Positions 32,513 through 43,863 of a DNA stretch of 52,881 nt are shown here, one piece after another; the stretch's first letter is position 1; each line of letters begins with the position of its first letter. A program made the translations under genes and the position numbers. This stretch comes from Chara braunii. Its lineage: Eukaryota > Streptophyta > Charophyceae > Charales > Characeae. The notes under the pieces were generated by a model. It was not told the origin of the DNA, did not search any database, and saw nothing but the letters and a program-made list of their open reading frames with translations. The stretch is taken from contig BFEA01000679.1 of assembly GCA_003427395.1 (NCBI GenBank), forward strand, positions 146,620-199,500, in the 5' to 3' direction.

Positions 32513-32566
32513 CCTGTCAGTTCTAAGATCGCCTCGGAACAGCCTGTCATTTCTCGGATTCTAAAT
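32097..32566 (+). repeat. 30-bp minisatellite, about 15 copies
   Basis: The unit is close to CAGCCTGTCATTTCTCAGAT followed by TGCCCCGGAA. Unit length is constant and the copies differ by substitutions only, so the frame is preserved across the array. Confidence 0.85.
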
Positions 32567-34049
32567 GACATTCACAATTACCCGCCCTGCATCCTTTGGC
32601 AACTTCTTCCGTATTAGGAAGGACTCCATCTATAACGAAACTTTCTTTCCACGTTATCTTTGCCGCCAGGTTTCACAGATCCACGAGGGCTGCTGGTAAC
32701 AAGAAGTCGTTGAAGCAAGGCAACTTTTCTCATCGGCCTACAAATTGCAGTCTGCCAAAAAACGAAAAAAAGTGGCAAACACGCAGAGCATTTATTCCAT
32801 AGCGTAAACGGGCCCGCCACATTTTTGGATATTCATCTTAGAAAGATTAATACGCAATTTCTAAGATGATAAAATTTCAGGTCACATTTTTTTCGACTCT
32901 TTCAAGCGGGGGAGAATCACAAAGCTGTCGTTCAAATTAACAGACTAAACAAAGTCAGTTTAAGCCACGCTTTCTGGTTAACGTCTGTCCGGAAAACCCA
33001 CCTTCGGTCACTGGGATGACAATTTCCAAGCATTAGATAGAATTACGATTTATACAAGGCCGGATGAAGGCAGAACCTGGAAGCATGTTCGGCACGATAT
33101 ATTCGCCCCTCCTCGTTTTGCGATTACAGACGTACAATAGAACAACAAACAAAGAACAATTGATTGAACCTGCCTTGCTTGAATGCCTTGCTCAGAACGA
33201 CACGGACGAGTGCTTATGAGGTCAACGCAAATGCCTTGCTCACTATTCTGACGACATAGAGAAGATACGTATCATGGGCAACTTTTCTCTCAGACGACGG
33301 CAATATAGACATGACAACCACTGCACGACCAAACGAAAAGAAAATGCCATAAGACGATTCTGTGGACAATGAGACAGGAAACTGCCATCGAAATTGCGGA
33401 AAACGATTTTCATGGATCTTCCCCTCTCATACATTTAATCGCGCACACAAATTTGTGCAGAGCGTACATCACATGTAAACCAAATACACAGAAATTAATC
33501 ACCGGTTGTCCCAAAGCAACGAAGAATGTCAATCTCCAGTATGCTGCATCACGGAGCCCCAACAAAACTCGGGAGACGGACTGTGGCGGAACACCCATCT
33601 CCAGAGACAAGAAGAGCACAATGCAAACGACCATAGGAGCACGGTGCCAGAAACATTGTTCCTTCCTTGAGCCTTCCACTAAGCCTTGCAATAGGGCTGG
33701 CGGGCAGCCTTATGCACATCTACAAGTCCGCAATACGGTAATCGAGTGACCTCAGGCAGATCGACAGGTCTTTCTTTTGTGATGAATCCACAAGGCAACA
33801 TCGTGGTCTTTCTATTTTGACGAACCCGCAAGCGAACGTCGCTGGCAGGTTGTGCATAATTTTTTTTTAACGAAAATCGTTTTTTCCTAAAAAGCAAAAC
33901 ATTTCATTACGAATTCCGAAAAAAAGAGACTGGGGACCTCACAATTCGACCCGGAGTGCCTCTGGCAGCCTCAGCCAGCCCACCTTAAAGCAAAACGTAA
34001 TCAATATTTCTTAACCACCACCTTAATCATGACCATTGTATCTGATAAC
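32567..34049. other. No gene supported
   Basis: The longest frame is 33,369-33,749 plus (126 codons from ATG; Cys/Lys/Thr-rich, no motif). Otherwise AT-rich sequence with A- and T-runs. Confidence 0.3.
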
Positions 34050-34084
34050 CATTCCTACACGGGCCTGTCCTATGGATTACCCCG

Positions 34085-34520
34085 CTCCCACGCCCCTCTC
34101 CCCGCCCGTTTCTGGCTCATCCCCTCTCCGCCCCCGGCCTCCTCTCTTCACCGGACCTTCGTTGACCCCGCTCGCGTCCCAATTCCTTGCATTGTTTCCC
34201 CCTCCCTTTTTTTTTCGGTCAAATGACCTGTCGGTCGAATCAACAGCGCCCGGAGGGGAAGACTCCATCCATTGGTGGGGAATGTCAGCTGCTGGAAAAC
34301 GGGTTCACACCCCTTCCCACCTCCTTTCCCCTTCCTCATCTTCTTCCCTGCCCCCCGTTCCCCGGCCCCTGTCCCCGCCCACTTCTGCCCCATCCCCCCT
34401 CCGCCCCCGGCCTCCCCTCTTCATCCAACCTTTGTTGTCCCCGCTTGTGCCCCAATTCCTTACATTGTTTCTCCTCGTTTTTTTTTTTTGTCTCAAATGG
34501 CCCGTTGGTTGAATGAACAG
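34085..34520 (+). repeat. Two direct copies of a C/T-rich segment of about 160 bp
   Basis: 34,085-34,245 and 34,362-34,520 share CTCCGCCCCCGGCCTCC, CCAATTCCTTRCATTGTTTC, a T-run and AAATGRCCYGTYGGT..AA...ACAG. The spacing is about 277 bp. Proline-rich frames here are compositional. Confidence 0.7.
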
Positions 34521-34790
34521 CCATCGCTCCATTGCTGTAATTTTAATCAGCAAATAAAATTTGCAAATAAAAAAATTTCAAAACTTGTTGTTTAACCCCA
34601 CCCTTACCGGCTAACCCCTTTGTTTTTTTTTGGGAAGTACTTTTCTTCGGCCACCCCTTTGTTTCTGAAATTCAAAAAAGCAGCAGCATTTGCCGGTTAT
34701 GAAATTCGAAAGAATCTGCATCTGCAGAAAGGAGAAGGGAAAACAACAAAACTATACTCAGAAGAATGACAAGAAGACGGCTATCAGAGG

Positions 34791-34792
<2 letters not shown>

Positions 34793-34880
<88 letters not shown>

Positions 34881-34921
34881 NNNNNNNNNNNNNNNNNNNN
34901 NNNNNNNNNNNNNNNNNNNNN

Positions 34922-34972
<51 letters not shown>
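34793..34972 (+). repeat. (AG)n microsatellite containing an assembly gap
   Basis: AG dinucleotides on both sides of 41 N at 34,881-34,921. Arg-Glu and Ser-Leu frames here are artefacts. Confidence 0.95.
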
Positions 34973-34975
<3 letters not shown>

Positions 34976-35803
34976 ATGAAAGGAAGAGAAAAGGGTTGAT
35001 AAAGTCGTTTGAAGGAAGCAAGGACGACGGACAGTTGGGCAGAGGAGGAGGAGAAGGAAATGGGGGCAGAAAAAGGAGAGACACGTGGCAAGAAGTGAGT
35101 ACCCAAGCAGCAAAAAAAAAAGGGAAAAAGAAAAAACGAAAGACGATAGCGGGGACACGGAATAGGGAAGAGTGTGGCAGACAGGACACGCGGGCCTGCG
35201 GTCGATGATCACAGAAAGACACGTGGCAATAGACCATCGACTGTCAAAATAAACTTAGCCCGAGCCACGAGCCCAACGAACGAAAGGAGAGTGGATTATT
35301 TGTCTATATCCATCCGCTTACACACGTGGTGTTCGAGCAGCAACAAGGGGAGTAGATTTTTTTTTTTCACTCGGGATATGGCCAGGATCCAATAATGAAT
35401 GCTGACAGAAAACAAGGGCACAACGGAAAAATCTGGATTATCTACCGAGTAGGCTGTTCCTGAACGCGAGGTGTAGGCGGGACATCAGACAAGACGTGGC
35501 AAAGAAGGCACCAACCAACGCACGGAAGGAGGTAACCCGAGCGCTCCCCGTGTGTTTGTTGTGTGCGTTGCTTGTTGTGTATTGTTATATTTGCTATACA
35601 ATCTAAAAAAGGTCGACTGCGCCAGGCTTTGTCGTCGGACTTTCATAGAGTCATCAGGAGGTCGAACCTGGACAGACAGTCTGCCCAAGATGCATTTGTC
35701 TGACGGATAAGGACTCAACACATGGCCCAAAGTTAGCGACACCCTCCCTTGAGAGAAAAGTGGTGGACTTTACTCACACCAACCTCGCTGTCCTAGCAGA
35801 CTG
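34973..35803. other. No gene seen
   Basis: Purine-rich then mixed sequence. Nothing is supported. Confidence 0.3.
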
Positions 35804-35870
35804 GTTGGTATGTGTGTGTGCATGTGTGCGTGTGTGTATATGTGTGTGTGAGCATGTGTGCGTGCGTGCA

Positions 35871-35962
<92 letters not shown>
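35804..35962 (+). repeat. (TG)n followed by (AG)n
   Basis: TG/CG-alternating tract at 35,804-35,870, then uninterrupted AG repeats to about 35,960, with single A-rich breaks. Confidence 0.95.
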
Positions 35963-35964
<2 letters not shown>

Positions 35965-36366
35965 TGTGTATGCATCTGCCATCAATTTCGGCCATAAATA
36001 ACTGCAAAAATGTCGGTCTCAGTATGCCCTCAGTGCGGCAACACTCTTCACACTCACTGTCTCAGTCCCACCGTCCCACTTAGCGTTTCACTTCTGTGGA
36101 ATCCCCACGAGTTTCAGGGAAAACAGATGATCAACTTCATGAACAAAGCGGCAGAAACATCAAAGGGCCAAGCTCGATTGGTATGCCCACGAACCGTCGA
36201 AATACAGGTCCAAGTTGAGAATCTGGCGAGAAAATACAATCTCAAAAACTCAAATAAAAAAGCGCAACAAAAGGAAAGCACAAACTAGCTGAGGAAATCA
36301 ACGACAAAGAATGGGAATGCATGAACGCGAAGACTATGTATGCAGAGATGGGGCTCTGGGCTCCCG

Positions 36367-36720
36367 ATGAGGCAAGACAACCTGTCGTCCCTGTTATTGA
36401 CTATCCTCATCATGAGGCAAGACAACATCTCGTCCCTGTTATTGACTATCCTCATCATGTAATCACGCCGTGCACTGGGCCCTGTTAACAACAGCGCAAC
36501 TGAGGAAAAAAAAACAAAGAACGAGAATGCAAGCTCTCTTGCAAATAAAAATGTACCCCGGGAGGGGAAAATAAAAATGGAACAAACGGAAAGCAAAAAA
36601 CAAATGGAAACGACGCTGCACCTGGCCCTGCTAATAAAAGTGCAATTGAAAAAAACAAAAACAAAAAATGAGAATATAAGCTCTTTTGCAAACAAAAATG
36701 GACGCCCCGGGGGAAAAAAC
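36367..36720 (+). repeat. Two small tandem duplications
   Basis: 36,367-36,461: a unit of about 48 bp (GAGGCAAGACAAC..CTCGTCCCTGTTATTGA-like) occurs twice. 36,510-36,720: two copies about 135 bp apart, sharing GAGAATRYAAGCTCT.TTGCAAA and GGGGRAAAA.ACAAA words. The flanking region 35,963-37,439 has no supported gene. Confidence 0.65.
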
Positions 36721-37439
36721 AAAAAGAGACAGAGAGAGAGAGAAAGAGTCACGGAAGACATTCCGGGACAACAAAACTCACTAGCAACTTCTTCGATGAA
36801 GAGAAGAAGTGAAAAAGAGAAGGTTCGCACGAAGGGAAAAACAATTCCTCCTGTTGTTGTTGCTCGTACTGCCGCCACACGCAAACAGAAGACCCAATTG
36901 TCTTCCTCGCTTCCCCTACCAAACCAGCTGCACGACAACGACAACCGGACACCGCACGACACCTCGGAGTGCGGCTCCTTACCCTAACCTGCGATATCAG
37001 ATCGCAAAGAAAACTCACCCGCGCTTACAAACAACGCTTACAAACGTAAGAAGTCCTCGCTTGAATGAATGGACAGTACTGTTACACACGGCTTAATATA
37101 CCACAAGACCACCTACCCCTCCCCAAACTAACCAAACTCTCTTCCCCGAGCTAACCCGACTTCATCTCTCCCCACGGAAATGCCATGGCATTGCCGTGTC
37201 GGCTTCATTTTCCCTGCCCCTCCTCATCACCGCCTCCCTACAGGGAAAAAAACCCTCTGCGTCTGTCAAGGCGGCCGTGAAAAGCAACAGGGATGACCTA
37301 CCTGACACAACAATGTCATGGCACTCTTGCGCTGCAGAAGCACACGCAAGGCATTCCATTTGGGCTCACAAAACCCCAAATCGACTTTCCATTTGGGATT
37401 ACAAAACCCAGAATCGGCTTCCACCCAAAAAACCACGCC

Positions 37440-38310
37440 GCACATCCTCTCGGTCGCCATCTCTGAAATGTCAACCTTCCCCTTTATCACTCGCCACCGC
37501 TGGCCAACCCTTCGCCACCCCACTCCCATCCATGCTCCACTTTATTTACGTGTGCTCCACTTTATGTGAGTGTGAGCGCTGCTACCCCTCCACACTTTAC
37601 GTGAGTGTGAGCGCTACTACCCCACTCTCATCCCATCCATCCCATCCCATCCCATCCCATCCATAGTCCACTCTATTCGTCGCATCCATGGTCCACATCA
37701 CGTTTGAACACGTGCGAATGCTGATGACATCCAGCCCCATACACAAAGTTTCTTTTTAGTTAACCGCCACGTATATAAAGCATAAGATAAGATTTTGAGG
37801 AAACAAGAAAAAAAACGAACCCGGACCACGAAAAAATACAGATACATTCACGATAAACTATGTTTTCACATTTTTAAATCTTCCACTTACACTTATTTCG
37901 AAATATGCACAACGAGAATGAACTTCCCCCTCCAACACAGCCAAATTAACCCCTCACATTTTAGTGTGTAGCTGCAGATGCATTTCCAGTTCCCGCGTTT
38001 GGAACTACACCCATCGGTTCCTCCTCTGCTTTCCCCCTCACCGCCACGTATGCAAACCACATCCACACTCACCACCCCGCGCCGCCCATCAACCCTCCCC
38101 TCCATAATCCAACGTCAACCCTTCCCCTTATCATTAGCTGCCGCTGACCAACCCATCACGTCACGCCACCACCACCCCACTCCCATCCATGACCCACCTT
38201 TTTTATTTGAATGCTGCTACCCCACCCCCATTCATAGTCCACCTCGTTCGTTGCATCCATAGTCCACACCACGCACAAGCATGTTCGAATGCTGATAGCA
38301 GCCCCCCCCC
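37440..38310 (+). repeat. Direct duplication (37,470-37,740 and 38,115-38,310) plus (CCCAT)n
   Basis: Shared words are TCAACC.TTCCCCTT.ATCA, CCACCCCACTCCCATCCATG, CCATAGTCCAC and CGAATGCTGAT. A (CCCAT)5-like run lies at 37,630-37,662. A further 45-bp tandem (TCCAGAACAA..ATCTGATC) is at 38,329-38,428. Confidence 0.65.
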
Positions 38311-38752
38311 CTTGGAATCGAATCCAGAACAAAATATGCCAGATCTGATCTGTCAAGAGGAGCTCACACATATAAACATATAAATCCAGAACAAGAGATG
38401 TCACATCTGATCCGTCAGGAGGAACTCAAAAAAAAAAATAAAAAAAATTAATCTGCTGAATTTTCCTTCCCATATTTGCTGGAATCAGCCCCCGCCCCGT
38501 CTCGAGTGGCACAGAGCAGAGACTTAGTGCTGCTCTTAGGGGGAGGGGACTTGGGGAAAAGCACAGTGACTAGCCCATGACGGGCGCCCAACGCTGATGC
38601 CACCGGCCGGTGCCTCCCGTATCGCCCCTGTTGGAGGCTTGAGCACGGGCGAAGGCTGCTATGGGACTTCCTGTAACTACAACACCCCCCCACGCAGACA
38701 GCCTGCCGCGGAGCCGAAGGTCGGGGCCTGCTGCAAAGCCCAGGCCTGGCCT
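38311..38752. other. GC-rich non-coding stretch leading into the rRNA-like fragment
   Basis: No gene is seen. Some of this GC-rich sequence may be diverged LSU rRNA expansion-segment sequence, but I cannot align it by eye. Confidence 0.25.
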
Positions 38753-38830
38753 GGTGCAAATCCCAGTGGTAGTAGCAAATATTCAGATGAGCACTCTGAA
38801 GGTCCAAGTGGAGAGGGGTTTCGAGTCACC
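38753..38830 (+). pseudogene. LSU (25S/28S) rRNA-derived fragment
   Basis: GGTAGTAGCAAATATTCA, then ATGAG, then TGAAGG and AAGTGGAGA, follow the universal LSU segment recalled as GTGGTAGTAGCAAATATTCA-AATGAGAACTTTGAAGG. About 85% of bases match over some 57 positions. Similarity fades on both sides, so this is a short diverged fragment, not a working rRNA gene. Confidence 0.6.
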
Positions 38831-39562
38831 TGCTGTCGGGACCGCTTACCGTACTGCCAAGACTGCGGCAACCTCCCACCGGTGCCCCCCTAGCCCAGCC
38901 TAGCTCAGGCACCATTCACCATATTTCGCGCCCCAATGGACACGCTCACACCCAAACCTCTCACGGCAAACGGTGGGGGGCGGGCGGTGCACCGCGTCGG
39001 CTGGCCCCGCCACTCACCCTTTTCTCCTACACCGTGGGCCAACCCGAAGGGCGAACACCCAAGATCCTCGACTACCGCGACGACAATCCGTACCAGGCAA
39101 TACCGTAATTAATAGTGCTAGGCCCAAGTCTGGATCTAGCTCTAGTGAATGCCAAAATAAACGGGCACCCGCGCGACGCGCCGGTCTATCGAAGACGCTT
39201 CAGAGCCTCTTCATTGTCGATGTCGTCCTCCGTACGTATGCACGAGTCACCGGTAAGTGCACCAATCAAACGACAAAAGTCTAGTTAATCCTAGTTTAAT
39301 CAAAGCTAAAAATAAAAAAATTTGGTCGGCGCCCACACCAGCTCTTCATCCATCAAGGATAAAAAGAAATCACGCGCGCCTTAAGTCTACGCGCCCACAC
39401 ACTCTAATCTAGTCAGCTACTCAGTCAACGTAAGCCATAGACTAAGTCGCGCCTCGCGCGGTATACTTAGACTTTAAATCAAAACTATTTTCTATCACTT
39501 GCAAAAACCAAGGCGGATACCCTTGTAAGGGTATTCACACCGACAGCGCCTGCTGCAACCAG
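38831..39562. other. No gene supported
   Basis: GC-rich then AT-richer sequence. The best frame is 38,973-39,284 plus (103 codons, basic, no motif). Confidence 0.3.
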
Positions 39563-39630
39563 GCTTGGGCTTAGCCCTATTGGTTACAGCATCGAACTAA
39601 CAGCATGCGGATCCCGGGATCAGGACCAGC
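39563..39630 (+). pseudogene. tRNA-like fragment
   Basis: GGCTTAGCCCTATTGGTTA resembles a D-arm with box A, and GGGATCAGGACC about 45 bases later resembles box B loosely. No acceptor stem pairs, so it is a tRNA-derived relic at best. Confidence 0.25.
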
Positions 39631-39786
39631 AGCCAGCAGCGGAGGAGCGAAGCAGCGTACTTTGGCGAAAACCCAAGGGGTCGAGGGTCCCGCGGGACTA
39701 TCCCCCTAGGTTTTGCTAGGGAGTCCAACTGCGGACCCAACAGGTGGGACCGAGGCTGGGTTCCGACGGTTCCCCTCCCCAATCCG

Positions 39787-39848
39787 TTTTTTATTTTTTT
39801 TATTATTATTCTTATTTTTTTTTATTATTATTATTATTTTTATTTTTT
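39787..39848 (+). repeat. (TTA)n / T-rich tract
   Basis: Alternating T-runs and TTATTA repeats. The overlapping Phe/Ile-rich frame at 39,713-39,937 is an artefact. Confidence 0.9.
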
Positions 39849-40051
39849 CCCCATCTAGGACGAGGTCCGGTGCAGGTACCGGGACCGGCCGTGAAGCCCA
39901 AGAGCCTAGTTCAGTGGATACCTCCATGAACTGCTGAAAAATAGACCCGAGTTCCAAGTTCACGGGGAGCGGGTGAGAGAAGTACTGCAGCTCTGAAAGG
40001 CCTGGGACAGGCAAGCAGGATGCTGGTATCCTAGGGCCAGAGCTGGGCCTA

Positions 40052-40135
40052 GTCCTTCGGGACATCCGTTAAAATTGGAATGATACAGAAGATTAGCATG
40101 GCCCCTGCATGAGGCTGGCTTGCATAAATAGAGAG
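40052..40135 (+). pseudogene. U6 snRNA-derived sequence
   Basis: GTCC-TTCGG-GACATCC, then AAAATTGGAA, GATACAG, AAGATTAGCATGGCCCCTGC and CATAAAT..AGAG follow U6 from its 5' stem to the 3' domain at roughly 80% identity. The catalytic AGC triad is kept. The ACAGAGA box is shortened by GA, which should abolish 5' splice-site pairing. There is no T-run terminator and no TATA box at the usual distance, so this is a pseudogene. Confidence 0.85.
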
Positions 40136-40464
40136 GTTGAACTCTCTCTTTGCTTGTTGTGGTGAGTATCGTCCGAGAGGTGAGGCACGGGCGACGAGGC
40201 AGTTGCTTGCTTCCCCTCCTCATTTCAGCCGGTTCCTTCTAAAGTTTCCCTCAAGATAGCTGGTGCTGCTGAGCAGATTACCAATCACTACGAAGTTGAT
40301 CGTGGCGGGACCTGCTACCGTAGGAGGCTGCGTTAGTCTAAGGGAGGGTGCTGCCGTACGGGAAGCCGCTATAGTGGAGCTACGAGGAAGGGGCGGATGG
40401 GAGGCTGGGCGCTGCGACAGGGAGGCTGGCAAAAGAGGAGCACGTAGGCTGGAGGATGAATCTT

Positions 40465-40765
40465 GGCACGGAATTGTGCCAGGTGCATTTAGACCGGGAA
40501 TAAAGATGGCGGAGAGAGAGAAGTGGTAAGGGAGGAGTGCATAACTCGCCCAATTCTTGACGGAATCGGGCGAGAGAAGATGCAAACCTGATATATTGGG
40601 CTTAGGCGAATTCGAATCTGGGGTTAGATTAGCATTAAACTTAGTGTAGAAGAAGTCAAAAAAAAAAAAAAAAAAAAAAAAAAACTGCGCGAAGGTGGCG
40701 GGAGCGCGACTATGGCAGAAGGTGAAATTTTAATATCTCGCCCAATTCTTTATAGAATCGGACGA
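40465..40765 (+). other. Three stem-loops of element copy 2
   Basis: GGCAC/GTGCC (40465-40480), TCGCCCAATTC/GAATCGGGCGA (40546-40573) and TCGCCCAATTCT/AGAATCGGACGA (40738-40765). The last two pair fully if G-T is allowed. Copy 1 has paired variants at the matching places. Confidence 0.6.
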
Positions 40766-40824
40766 TCTAAGATCCGACTCTGGGGTTTCTAGGACCTCAC
40801 GAATCGATCTATGAAGTCAGATCG

Positions 40825-41400
40825 ATGAGTCAGGGGGCGGACATTGCAGCATGGGCAGTAGGAGCTTCGCCCTTACTACGAGAAAATAAAAGTTTTGCAT
40901 CGGGTCAGGTTCTAGCACAAGATTCATTCTCACTTTGTGCATGTGATGGGGAGTGGCCGTATCCTGGTGGTCATCTCTGTTTTGATGACCTTCCTCATCA
41001 GAAAAGCTGCCTCATCACCCCCGGTTTCATCAAGGTGCTGCGCGTCAGCGTGTTCGCAAACGCAGTCTTTGTGGTCGTGTTCGCCGCTTTCTGGATTCAC
41101 GTGAACGTCATCACCGAGGTCATGGTTGCTGCTCTGCAGTCGAGTTCAAAACGTTGTGGTCATCGCTACCTTTGCTGGACCGCAGCCGTTCTATTGCTTC
41201 ATTCTATGGTCTGTTCTGTTTTTGCTCTTTGTGCTCATAGTTCGTTTTGGGCACGCTGCTGTGCTATCTCGCCTTGTGACCGACGTACTAGACAACTTAG
41301 CGTAGCAGTTAAGAAGTGTCGTAAACTTGACCAAGACGATGACCAGGTGTGTTCGGTAGAGAGAGAAAGAGAGAAGAGGAGGAGGAGGCTGTTGAAGTAG
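40825..41400 (+). CDS. 191-codon frame of unknown function inside element copy 2
   Basis: ATG 40,825 to TAG 41,400. Residues about 68-90 are hydrophobic (VLRVSVFANAVFVVVFAAFWI) and could span a membrane; a second hydrophobic patch lies at about 118-138. The protein is Cys-rich and ends in a basic run (EREREKRRRRLL). No family is recognised and I find no matching frame in element copy 1, so chance is possible. Confidence 0.2.
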   Translation: MSQGADIAAWAVGASPLLRENKSFASGQVLAQDSFSLCACDGEWPYPGGHLCFDDLPHQKSCLITPGFIKVLRVSVFANAVFVVVFAAFWIHVNVITEVMVAALQSSSKRCGHRYLCWTAAVLLLHSMVCSVFALCAHSSFWARCCAISPCDRRTRQLSVAVKKCRKLDQDDDQVCSVEREREKRRRRLLK

Positions 41401-42009
41401 GAAAGGAGAGCTAGGAATGGTCGTATAGGAGGGATGAGAGGTACGTACCTGTAGTGCTCGTAATTAAAGAAGCAGCAGGCGATGTATCTTCCCCTATTTT
41501 AGCGGAAGGTTCATTCCGTTTTTGCCCAGTTTATCGATGACAGTAGCGTGAGGGGAGCCGCGAGGTTGGAGACTGAGCTGGTGAACGATGCGTTGCTCCT
41601 CCTATGGAGGGAACCAGCCTACCTCTATCCCTCTGCGTGCATAGCCGCGGCCAAGGGTGGAATGCGACTATGATCGTCTTCCTCAATAGAGTTGTATCTC
41701 CATCTTAGGAGGGAAACTGCTTGAATCCGGTCGGGACTCAGGCCAGATACATGAGGGGAGGGAGACGAATGCAATGGGGGAAAGAGGGGAGAGCTGGAAG
41801 ATAGTCATAGCGAGGCGGACGAATGGAGAGCTCGAGGAGATTCAGATACTTACCTGGTGGGAGGAGTGAGGAGATACCGGGCAAGGAGCAGATGGGCGCC
41901 GTTTGCAGACGTTTTGAGTAACGGTGAGCTATGTGGGATTGTGTAATCAGCTTGTACCTTGTCGGTAAGACTAACCTCCTGGAAGGGTGTTCATCAGCAG
42001 TCAAAGGAA
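41401..42009. other. Element copy 2, middle part; no gene
   Basis: Purine-rich plus strand. No motif or conserved frame. Confidence 0.3.
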
Positions 42010-42160
42010 CCAGACCCTACGACTCACAACCTAAGTCTTGCACGTCAGAGTGTAAATATCTCGCGCTAAAAAAACTATGAATAACTGTGGCCTCCCTACC
42101 ACTGAGGTGACCGTAGGAATTCTAGAGCTAAAACGAGCAGCATATTCCAGTGCGGCATTC
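42010..42160 (+). pseudogene. SSU (18S) rRNA 5'-domain fragment
   Basis: ACCGTAGGAATTCTAGAGCT at 42,110-42,129, followed by AAAACGAGCA, corresponds to the SSU segment recalled as ACCGTAGTAATTCTAGAGCT-AATACGTGCA (27 of 31 bases alike counting the preceding base). Upstream, CTCACAACCTAAGTCTTGCA and GTCAGAGTGTAAAT follow the SSU 5' region (CTCAAAGATTAAGCCATGCA, GTCTAAGTATAAAC) with more divergence and at the expected order. It is a diverged partial copy. Confidence 0.6.
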
Positions 42161-42833
42161 TGACCACCACCTCGATCTCAATGCATCTTGTCGTGATGCC
42201 TGTCTTCGTGGTTTGAACCGGCAGGGGTTATGATCAGGTGCATTGGACACGAAAAAGCAGTAATGGGGAAAGAGTCATCAATGAGAGGGGTCACTTATTG
42301 CAGCCATCAAGTGAGGGTGTGTGCCGGGTCATGGCAGTCGTCTGCTTGGTCGACATCTGAATGTGCTTCGGTTGTTGCTGCTGACGACAACGAGTTGCTT
42401 ATTGCTTACCTTGGATATAATAGTTGTATGAAAGTGGTCAGGGTGTTGACCGTCATTAAGAGAAAGAGTTCCGGTCGTATCTGCAGAGATAGCAAATATA
42501 TGTTTTCTTTGACAAATGGAGTTCGTTAATATGGTTTTATTACGGTGCCATTTCTGTATGGTTCTTTTTCTCGGGCTGTATTTGACTAGTTGGCTTTCAC
42601 AATGCTTTCGTGATCTGCAATTCTACCATTGGCGTTGTTGGCCGTCAGCCTGTAAGTCGTTGGGGGTGCTGCATGACTGGCAAGAGGATTCTCGGCTGGC
42701 TGTGTCCGGTCTTACCGGGTCACGAGATAGCATGGTACATGAGAGAGGGAGAGGTAAAGACTCAGGAGGGCTAAGGGAGACTTACCTCTCTGCCGATAGG
42801 GGGACTGACTATGGGAGAAGAACCAAGAGTTGA
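42161..42833. other. No gene supported
   Basis: Frames at 42,230-42,529 and 42,516-42,833 plus (99 and 105 codons) overlap each other and lack motifs. Confidence 0.3.
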
Positions 42834-43180
42834 GCTATAGTGGCAAGCTGGGAACTCCTATGGTGAAGAACCAATAGTAAAGCTATAGTGGCAAGCTGGG
42901 AACTGTTATGGTGGTAGGCGTTGTTGCTGTGCAGGGCACAGGCTGGGCACTGGTACTGTGTTGGGCACTACTTTAGGAACTAATGTGGAAGCCGGGCGTT
43001 GTTCCCCACTGCGGACTGTGTATTGCTGAGCCTTTTTGGGTTGCTGCAGCAATCTAGTTGGGGCTGTTACTACCGCTGCTGCTGGATAGGGCTGCCACAG
43101 CACACAGACTGTGTGTTGCTGTCCCTTTGAGGAGTTGTTGCGGGGCCATCTTGCCATGTACCCTGTGCCCTGCTGTACTT
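42834..43180 (+). repeat. 47-bp direct duplication and CTG/TTG-rich stretch
   Basis: GCTATAGTGGCAAGCTGGGA occurs at 42,834 and 42,881. From 42,905 the plus strand is rich in CTG/TTG triplets, the inverted counterpart of the CAG-rich part of copy 1. Confidence 0.6.
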
Positions 43181-43339
43181 TCGTTGATGGCTTTCGCTGT
43201 GCCCCTCGTCATGCACTAACTGCGCACGACTGTGGGCCCGGGGGGGTGAGCAGACACTGCTCAAGGGCTATTGCTGTAACTTGGAGGGCAGTCCAGGGAC
43301 TGCTATTCTGTGTTTTGGTCGAGATTCGGCTACTTCTGT

Positions 43340-43620
43340 TGCGCTTCATTGACCATCATTGCGCGGCCCTAAGGAGATTTAAGATTCCTAGGCCCTCTCC
43401 CGTGAGTCTGAGCGCACCTCCCTTGTATCCGAGAGTTTGAAGTTCATTTTTTTGCCTTTTTCAGTCGAAGTCTAGTCCATTGGTGCTGAGAGGAAGGCGG
43501 CAGGTGGGATTGCAACCCGTAGGACCGCGCCAAGGCCTCTGTGGGAGGTTCGCCCCATCGATTGCGGGAGCTCTCCTGGAACCCAGACGGGGTTCTGGAG
43601 GCAGGGAACTTCAGGTATAC
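43340..43620 (+). repeat. Conserved element block, copy 2
   Basis: Matches the reverse complement of 1,640-1,910 over its whole length. It precedes the hairpin array as in copy 1. Confidence 0.8.
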
Positions 43621-43863
43621 TTTCGTCTGACGCGTGTGATCCTTTCCCATAACCAGTACATTACTCCTTTGGGTATCTGAATAAAACTATGACATATTAT
43701 TACCTTTTATTTTGTTATGTATGTCAGGACATGTCTTGTGGAAAGACTAAATAAACAGATATATATGAGAGATTAGATAATCCTTCGAGTGAATTCAGAC
43801 AAAGGAATTGCGCGAAGGAGGGGGAAAAGAGTTTTGCATGCGTTTGACCGGGTCAACCCAAGG

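Noticed and set aside
34690-35208. Arg-Glu and Ser-Leu repeat proteins
   Set aside because: They are translations of (AG)n and (CT)n microsatellites across an N gap.
35760-36083. Frames across (TG)n(AG)n
   Set aside because: Microsatellite artefacts.
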